Source: Neptunicoccus cionae (GTDB taxonomy: Bacteria > Pseudomonadota > Alphaproteobacteria > Rhodobacterales > Rhodobacteraceae). From it: DNA of 64,000 nucleotides. The stretch spans positions 1-64,000 of the forward strand of contig NZ_PKOJ01000004.1 in assembly GCF_002860325.1 (NCBI RefSeq), given 5' to 3'. The notes beneath the pieces were generated by a model. The model saw only the letters and a list, made by a program, of their open reading frames with translations, ran no database searches and had not been told where the DNA came from. A program made the translations under genes and the position numbers. Positions 59,759 through 64,000 of this stretch are shown in pieces. How positions within the stretch are numbered: position 1 is the first letter of the stretch; every line of letters begins with the position of its first letter.

Positions 59759-62238
59759 GAGCGCTTGAGAGACACAGGAAACTCACCGCGATCTGGGCTT
59801 CGGAAACGGGGTTTAAGGGCTGGTTTTCCACGGTAAACCATAACGATCTGGGCCGGATGTTTCTGTTTACGGCTTTCTTTTTCTTCATCATTGGCGGCCT
59901 GCTGGCGATGCTGATCCGTGTGCAACTGGCCACGCCAAATTCTGCTTTTGCAGGGCCGGAAATCTACAACCAGATTTTTACAATGCACGGAACGGTGATG
60001 ATGTTCCTCTTTGCCATTCCTACTTTCGAGGGATTGGCGATCTATCTTCTCCCCAAGCTGCTCGGCACCCGCGATCTCGCCTTTCCGCGCCTGACGGCTT
60101 ACGGATTCTGGTGTTATGCTTTTGGAGGCACAATGCTGATCGTGGCGATGTTGTTCGGCATCGCACCCGACGGTGGCTGGTTTATGTATCCCCCGTTGAG
60201 CAGTGCAATCCATTCGCCCGGAATTAACGCGGATTTCTGGTTGATCGGTATCACTTTTGTAGAGATTTCTGCCATCGCCGCCGCGGTCGAAATTACGGTT
60301 TCGGTGCTGAAATACCGTGCCCCCGGCATGTCTCTGGAAAAGATGCCGATATTTGCATGGTACGCGCTAATCACGGCGCTGATGATCCTGACCGGATTTC
60401 CACCTTTAATTCTCGGCTCTGTCCTTCTGGAACTGGAACGGGCCTTCGGGTTGCCGTTCTTTCAGGCGGATCTCGGGGGGGACAGTCTGCTCTGGCAACA
60501 TCTGTTCTGGCTGTTCGGGCATCCGGAGGTCTATATCATTTTCCTGCCTGCAGCGGGGGTTATTTCAACCGTACTACCCGTGATGTGCCGCACAACACTG
60601 CTGGGTTATGGCTGGATTGTTTCAGCGGCGCTTGCGCTGGCGTTTTTGTCCTTTGGCCTTTGGGTCCACCATATGTTTACAACGGGCATCCCCCATTTGG
60701 GACTGGCCTTTTTCTCTGCGGCTTCAACCCTTGTGGCCGTGCCGACCGGAGTCCAGATATTTGCGTGGATCGGCACCATGTGGAAAGGCCGGCCCGAACT
60801 GCATCTGCCAATGCTTCACATCCTCGGTTTTTTCGTCACCTTCGTTATAGGTGGTCTGACCGGGGTGATGGTGGCTGTTGTGCCCTTTGACTGGCAGGCC
60901 CATGATACGGCCTTCATCACTGCACATTTGCATTACGTTCTGTTTGGCGGTTTTGTGTTCCCGATTTTCGCGGGGATTTATTACTGGCTGCCCCATTTCA
61001 CCGGTCGCCAACAGTTTTTTCGCCTTGGGGAACTGGCCTTTGCACTTGTGTTTGTCGGTTTTCACGTCACCTTTCTGGCGATGCATTGGGTTGGCCTGCT
61101 CGGCCAGCGCCGCCGCATTTCGGGGTATACGCCGGAAGACGGCTGGTCCGTTATCAATTTGATCTCTTCAGTGGGAAGCTTCATTCTGGCTATTGGCATC
61201 GCGATGATCCTGATTGATGTCCTTCTTCACATTTTCACAGCCCGTCGCAGCTGCCGGAACCCGTGGAATGCTACAACACTGGAGTGGGCGATGATCACGC
61301 CTGCTCCTGCCTACACTTTCGCCAGCTTGCCCCTGATTTCCTGTCGCGATCCGCTCGGTCGGGAACCAGCGCTTGCAACGGCACTGGCCCGTGGCGAAGG
61401 CTACCTTGGTGTGCCCAGAGAGGGGTTAAGAGAAACACTGGCTGTGGACAGTGCTAGCGGCCGCCCCGAAATGCACGTCCTTTATCCTGCGAATACACGG
61501 CTGCCTATTGTAATGTCCGCAGTGACGGGACTGTTTTTCCTTTCTCTGTTGTTAAAGTTCTACTGGACCGTTCCGCTGGCGCTTGTCGGTGTCATCATTC
61601 TCGCATGGAGATGGGTGTGGAGCTTGGGCCTTCGGGATGACCCAGCGATGCAGCCAGTCGGGCATGATCTGACTTTGCCAAGTGCAGCCACGGCCGAACG
61701 CGCGCCGGGTTGGTGGGGATCTGTATTTTTGCTGACGGCGAATGGCACTTTTTTTGGTGCGCTCTTGTTCGGATTCGCGTTCTTGTGGACCGTTGCGCCC
61801 GGCTGGCCGCCGCCTGTTTGGTTCAAACCTTCCGTGTTGGAATTTGCCCTTGGCGTAGCGGGTGCCGTTATCGCGCCGCTTGCCATGCGCCGGGCGATCC
61901 GCAAAAATCGTGCAGGTGACACACCGTTTTCAAATGTACTCATAGCATTGTTCGGGATTGCAGTGCTTGGAATTACCTGTGCGGCGTTAATGATGCGCGC
62001 GCCCGCCCCGACGAGCCACGCTTACGGCGCAACCTTGCTTGTATTGGGGGGGTACGGGCTGTTCCACGCAACAGTTGCAGCTTTGATGAGCGGCTTTCTG
62101 GCGACACAAATGCGGCTTGGTTTCACCTCGGCCAAGCGGCGTGCCGCCTTCCCTATTGTTGCGCTGTGGGTGAAGTACGCGAGTATTACAGGTCTCATCA
62201 TTCTTTCTGCGGCCCATCTTCCCGGTATGCTCTCATGA
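59755..62238 (+). CDS. Heme-copper oxidase subunit I+III fusion
   Basis: An 827-residue membrane protein joining catalytic subunit I (about residues 1-530) to a subunit III-like domain (about 600-827). Redox-centre ligands are present: His78 and His393 for the low-spin heme, His391 for the high-spin heme, and His256, His305 and His306 for CuB, with Glu258 and Tyr260 in GHPEVY. D-pathway Asp107 is kept in TRDLAFPR. The Asn residues usual at Asp+7 and Asp-11 are Thr114 and Ile96, and the K-pathway Lys is Gln334 in PTGVQIFAW. It reduces oxygen to water with electrons from the CuA-less subunit II, thus probably from quinol. Pumping may be weak or different. Confidence 0.9.
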   Translation: MRALERHRKLTAIWASETGFKGWFSTVNHNDLGRMFLFTAFFFFIIGGLLAMLIRVQLATPNSAFAGPEIYNQIFTMHGTVMMFLFAIPTFEGLAIYLLPKLLGTRDLAFPRLTAYGFWCYAFGGTMLIVAMLFGIAPDGGWFMYPPLSSAIHSPGINADFWLIGITFVEISAIAAAVEITVSVLKYRAPGMSLEKMPIFAWYALITALMILTGFPPLILGSVLLELERAFGLPFFQADLGGDSLLWQHLFWLFGHPEVYIIFLPAAGVISTVLPVMCRTTLLGYGWIVSAALALAFLSFGLWVHHMFTTGIPHLGLAFFSAASTLVAVPTGVQIFAWIGTMWKGRPELHLPMLHILGFFVTFVIGGLTGVMVAVVPFDWQAHDTAFITAHLHYVLFGGFVFPIFAGIYYWLPHFTGRQQFFRLGELAFALVFVGFHVTFLAMHWVGLLGQRRRISGYTPEDGWSVINLISSVGSFILAIGIAMILIDVLLHIFTARRSCRNPWNATTLEWAMITPAPAYTFASLPLISCRDPLGREPALATALARGEGYLGVPREGLRETLAVDSASGRPEMHVLYPANTRLPIVMSAVTGLFFLSLLLKFYWTVPLALVGVIILAWRWVWSLGLRDDPAMQPVGHDLTLPSAATAERAPGWWGSVFLLTANGTFFGALLFGFAFLWTVAPGWPPPVWFKPSVLEFALGVAGAVIAPLAMRRAIRKNRAGDTPFSNVLIALFGIAVLGITCAALMMRAPAPTSHAYGATLLVLGGYGLFHATVAALMSGFLATQMRLGFTSAKRRAAFPIVALWVKYASITGLIILSAAHLPGMLS

Positions 62239-62552
62239 CAGAGCTTCTTCGTATCCTGCTCGCGCCGCTCGTCTGGCTCGTTTCATTCAGCGCAATTTAC
62301 GGATTGCATGGTCTGCTGTGTGAAACCGCTGAGGGTTCATTTGCAGAGTTTCCGGTGCAAAGATTCGTCCTGCTTGCCGCATTTCTGCTGGCAATTGCCC
62401 TACAGATCACAATTCTTTGGGTGCTCTACCAGCCCCGCTTTGCGGCGCCTGCGGGACTCTTGCGTTTTGTCAGCCGCGCGGGCGGCTGGACGGGGCTGGT
62501 CGCAACGGTCTGGACCCTGTTTCCGATTGTGGCTCTCTCCACCTGCACCTAA
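62235..62552 (+). CDS. Small membrane protein of oxidase operon
   Basis: A 105-residue protein with three predicted membrane helices (LLAPLVWLVSFSAIYGLHGL, FVLLAAFLLAIALQITILWVLY and GWTGLVATVWTLFPIVAL). It has no family I recognise. The ATG overlaps the I+III stop by 4 bp, so it belongs to the oxidase operon and may be a subunit IV-like small subunit. It ends with a short Cys-containing tail STCT. Confidence 0.8.
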   Translation: MTELLRILLAPLVWLVSFSAIYGLHGLLCETAEGSFAEFPVQRFVLLAAFLLAIALQITILWVLYQPRFAAPAGLLRFVSRAGGWTGLVATVWTLFPIVALSTCT

Positions 62553-62663
62553 ACTCCGATGCGGGGTATAGTTAAAACCTATAGCTCCCCACGTAATGTT
62601 GAATGAGGGGTTGGCGCCCTGTTTCTGGCATGACGTTGCAAGGATTTGGCTTGGGGTACGGAA

Positions 62664-63815
62664 ATGGCAGATTTATCAGGATTGTTTGTAGTCTCTGTCG
62701 AACAGGCTGTAGCAGCACCCTATGTGTCTGCCCGACTCGCCGAAGCGGGCGCCCGTGTGATCAAGGTTGAACGCCCCGAAGGGGATTTTGCACGCAATTA
62801 TGACCAGCTTGTCCACGGCGAAAGCGCCTATTTCGTCTGGCTTAACCGGGGCAAGGAAAGTGTCTGTCTGGATTTACGCGAGGACGGAGACAAGGCTTTG
62901 CTGTCAAAACTGATCGCCCGTGCCGATATCTTCATTCAGAACCTTGCTCCCGGCGCGATCGAACGGTTGGGTTTTGCTCCGGACGTTTTGCGCGTTAAGC
63001 ATCCCCGCCTGATAACGGTGTCGATCAGTGGCTACGGCGACGATGGCCCCATGGCGGACCGCAAGGCCTATGATCTGTTGGTGCAGGCGGAAAGCGGTCT
63101 GTCCGCGATCACTGGCAACGAGTCCGGTCCGGCCCGTGTCGGCGTGTCCGTTTGTGATGTTGCCTGCGGAATGACGGCCTATCAATCGGTGCTCGAAGCC
63201 CTGATAGCCCGGGGTACCACCGGCAAAGGCCGGCACCTCTCTATTAGTCTCTTTCACGCACTTGCTGACTGGATGAACGTTCCCTATCTGCAATACGCTT
63301 ACGGTGGAAAAACGCCTGCACGGGCGGGGCTGTCCCATCCCACCATCGCGCCTTACGGCGTATTTACCTGTGCCGATGGCGGACAAATCCTGCTGTCGAT
63401 CCAGAACGAACGGGAATGGATGCGGTTCTGTTCGGATGTTCTGGGGGACGAAAGGCTTGCCACCGATCCGCGTTTCTCCACCAATGCGCTGCGCGTTGAA
63501 AACCGGGGGGTGTTGGACGGGTTGGTCGCCGGTGCTTTCGCCTTGCGCGACAGGTCCGAAGTTGCACAACTACTTGACGATGCAGCGATCGCTTTCGGAC
63601 AGGTTTCTACAATGGCCGACCTAGCAGGGCATCCCCAGAACCGTTTCGTCGAAGCAGATACGCCTTCGGGGCCGGTGCGCCTTCTGGCACCGGGGGCACG
63701 GATAAACGGAGAGTCCCGCCCCTTTGGCCCCGTCCCTGCCCTTGGCGCACATACGAACGCTATTCGGGACGAATTTTTGCATTCTGACAAATCCGAACAT
63801 CTGACCGAGGAGTGA
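62664..63815 (+). CDS. CaiB/BaiF-family CoA transferase
   Basis: A 383-residue class III CoA transferase. The N-terminal LFVVSVEQAVAAPYVSARLAEAGARVIKVERPEGDFAR and the segment YFVWLNRGKESVCLDLRE are characteristic. The nucleophilic Asp is in KAYDLLVQAESGL. The C-terminal part has GVFTCADGGQILLSIQNEREW. It moves CoA between carboxylates and may activate a substrate for the acyl-CoA dehydrogenase that begins 7 bp downstream. The ATG at 62664 is chosen over an upstream in-frame TTG because it gives the usual start just before the first strand. Confidence 0.92.
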   Translation: MADLSGLFVVSVEQAVAAPYVSARLAEAGARVIKVERPEGDFARNYDQLVHGESAYFVWLNRGKESVCLDLREDGDKALLSKLIARADIFIQNLAPGAIERLGFAPDVLRVKHPRLITVSISGYGDDGPMADRKAYDLLVQAESGLSAITGNESGPARVGVSVCDVACGMTAYQSVLEALIARGTTGKGRHLSISLFHALADWMNVPYLQYAYGGKTPARAGLSHPTIAPYGVFTCADGGQILLSIQNEREWMRFCSDVLGDERLATDPRFSTNALRVENRGVLDGLVAGAFALRDRSEVAQLLDDAAIAFGQVSTMADLAGHPQNRFVEADTPSGPVRLLAPGARINGESRPFGPVPALGAHTNAIRDEFLHSDKSEHLTEE

Positions 63816-63822
63816 TCTTATC

Positions 63823-64000
63823 GTGACCCTAGCCACCAGTGCCTCTGCCGCCCATGACGATTTGCGTGATGCCCTGCGCGCGCTTTGTGCCGGTTTCGCA
63901 CCGGAATATCATCGCAAGCACGCACAGGACGGTACCTACCCGACCGAATTCATCGACGCGCTGACACGTGACGGCTGGCTCGCTGCGATGATCCCCGAAA
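63823..64000 (+). CDS. Acyl-CoA dehydrogenase, 5' part only
   Basis: The first 59 residues of an acyl-CoA dehydrogenase, cut by the window edge. The text DLRDALRALCAGFAPEYHRKH and YPTEFIDALTRDGWLAAMIPE matches the N-terminal helical domain. The GTG at 63823 is preceded by AGGAG (63807-63811). It is 7 bp after the CoA transferase stop and co-transcribed with it. It is distinct from the acyl-CoA dehydrogenase at 27636. Confidence 0.8.
   Translation, partial: MTLATSASAAHDDLRDALRALCAGFAPEYHRKHAQDGTYPTEFIDALTRDGWLAAMIPE

Overview
The window looks like chromosome of a marine-type alphaproteobacterium of the Rhodobacteraceae (Roseobacter group). This is inferred from gene content: a fused TRAP-TAXI permease, a DUF6525/DUF1826/COG0523 trio, a FepBDGC-type siderophore system with tandem ExbD, Roseobacter-style RTX proteins and a sit-type manganese transporter. 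Base composition is moderate (mid-50s % GC by eye). No rRNA, tRNA, CRISPR array, insertion sequence or phage module was recognised. Coding density is high, with many 4-bp ATGA overlaps that mark operons.

Region by region. 1-597 (-) is the 5' part of an MscS channel. 797-9430 (+) is a catabolic/uptake cluster: amidase, MarR regulator with a twin palindromic operator, TRAP-TAXI permease and binding protein, second amidase, and a YtcJ/NfdA-like amidohydrolase. 9580-15471 (+) is a giant RTX protein. 15714-21137 (+) is an ABC importer of the putative 2-aminoethylphosphonate/sugar-phosphate class with a DeoR regulator and an inositol-monophosphatase-family enzyme. 21174-22379 (-) is a Bcr/CflA exporter. 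22698-26320 (+) is a sitABCD-like manganese importer behind Fur-family-like operators. 26435-28811 (+) is an AraC regulator followed by an acyl-CoA dehydrogenase.

28838-30974 (-) is a three-gene translationally coupled operon (COG0523 metallochaperone, DUF1826, DUF6525) behind a Zur-like box. 31215-33235 is a quinone-oxidoreductase-like MDR enzyme divergent from a LysR regulator. 33305-43318 (-) is an 11-gene iron-siderophore locus: small exported protein, ExbB, two ExbD, TonB, FepB/D/G/C-type ABC importer, TonB-dependent receptor and siderophore-interacting reductase. 43740-48239 (+) is a second large RTX protein with VCBS and FG-GAP repeats. 48362-50133 (+) is a MarR-MFS efflux pair.

50130-57158 is an accessory catabolic region: ACMSD-like amidohydrolase, HutF deiminase, Rieske oxygenase, LysR, an M29/NicX-like enzyme and a HutC-like GntR regulator. 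57373-62552 encodes a terminal oxidase whose subunit II lacks CuA ligands (quinol-oxidase type) and whose subunit I+III fusion lacks several canonical proton-pathway residues. 62664-64000 (+) starts a CoA-transferase/acyl-CoA dehydrogenase operon that runs off the window.

Metal supply is the recurrent theme: manganese (sit), zinc (COG0523 operon) and iron-siderophore uptake sit within 20 kb, each with a plausible separate operator. The other main theme is scavenging of organic nitrogen and phosphorus through binding-protein-dependent importers. The three binding-protein genes at 5137, 15714 and 22698 are each followed by an intercistronic stem-loop. The observations I rate highest are an ExbD paralogue whose intramembrane Asp is Asn, a quinol oxidase with altered D- and K-pathways, and a 2-oxoglutarate-oxygenase-like residue pattern in the DUF1826 protein of the zinc operon.
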